This document shows positions 50,682 to 50,768 of a DNA stretch of 50,768 bases, piece after piece (the stretch's first letter is position 1; each line of letters starts with the position of its first letter). The notes below the pieces were generated by a model. That model saw only the letters and a list, made by a program, of their open reading frames with translations, was not told the origin of the DNA and did no database searches. The DNA comes from an uncultured Prevotella sp. (lineage in GTDB: Bacteria; Bacteroidota; Bacteroidia; Bacteroidales; Bacteroidaceae). The DNA is taken from assembly GCA_900548195.1 (NCBI GenBank), contig URJQ01000003.1, forward strand, positions 1 through 50,768. Direction: 5' to 3'. The translations under genes and the position numbers were made by a program.

Positions 50682-50768
50682 AACTGTCTTCCAGACAGTT
50701 CTCTTCTCCTTAGTTATAATCCCGAGACTTCGTCCCGGGTTACTCTCGCTTCGCTCGATACTGTCTTC
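50682..50768 (-). repeat. Three-hairpin element, copy B (inverted, cut by window end)
   Basis: Read on the minus strand it repeats the order of copy A: the right arm of a TGGAA-GACAG hairpin, the cgagcgaagcgagagtaa linker, CCCGGGAC-GAA-GTCTCGGG, then AACTGTC-TGGAA-GACAGTT (50682-50700). Over about 44 shared central bases only two or three differ from copy A. The pair encloses carA and carB in inverted orientation. Confidence 0.7.

Overview
The window looks like a chromosomal segment from a member of the Bacteroidales, most likely Prevotellaceae (Prevotella/Segatella type). The reasons are promoters of the Bacteroidota form TTTG-N19/20-TAnnTTTG, no clear Shine-Dalgarno sequences, LL-diaminopimelate aminotransferase (DapL) for lysine and cell-wall synthesis, a purH-mreB-mreC-mreD-mrdA-rodA cluster, a phosphate-porin homologue, and intergenic spaces full of short dispersed repeats. 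I saw no tRNA, rRNA, insertion sequence, prophage or CRISPR array.

Layout. 0.3-2.1 kb (minus strand): an unrecognised protein, a ProX/YbaK-type aminoacyl-tRNA deacylase and a truncated yeiH-type transporter. 2.3-7.4 kb (plus): nitroreductase, secreted thioredoxin-like protein, secreted S9 dipeptidyl peptidase and an O/P-type porin with a Pho-box-like upstream region. 7.7-10.0 kb (minus): dapF and dapL. 10.4-13.1 kb: a Sel1/TPR-like protein and a YwqG (DUF1963) protein. 13.3-19.7 kb: the tryptophan operon trpB-E-G-D-C-A, preceded by a Trp-codon leader peptide and an attenuator; trpF is absent. 20.0-21.7 kb: a secreted pectate lyase behind three 33-bp tandem repeats. 21.9-24.8 kb: divergent rmuC and a MATE exporter. 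25.1-26.6 kb: a lone AlbA_2/Schlafen-type ATPase-domain regulator. 27.4-34.1 kb: a single-domain IMP cyclohydrolase (purH) and the rod-shape/elongasome operon. 34.4-50.4 kb: a cluster dominated by glutamine-using enzymes, gltB-gltD-asnB-purF-pyrG-carA-carB.

How the genes work together. The gltB-carB cluster takes glutamine amide nitrogen into glutamate, asparagine, purines, CTP and carbamoyl phosphate. The trp operon turns chorismate into tryptophan apart from the PRA isomerase step. DapF and DapL supply meso-diaminopimelate for peptidoglycan, and MreBCD, PBP2 and RodA build it along the side wall.

The strongest candidate for something undescribed is a small hairpin module. It has a conserved GCCACYGTG lead-in, a 6-7 bp stem whose two arms change together between copies, and usually a CGTTAC loop. 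It is followed by a C/A-rich, G-poor leader. It occurs co-directionally 27-48 nt upstream of six start codons (the ybaK-like gene, the DUF1963 gene, trpC, mrdA, asnB, pyrG), mostly inside operons. Other notable signals are the trp leader attenuator, the Pho-box-like array, missing trpF, single-domain PurH, the transporter broken at a hairpin copy, and several other structured repeat families, one of them inverted around carAB. All calls come from reading the sequence; no database search was possible.
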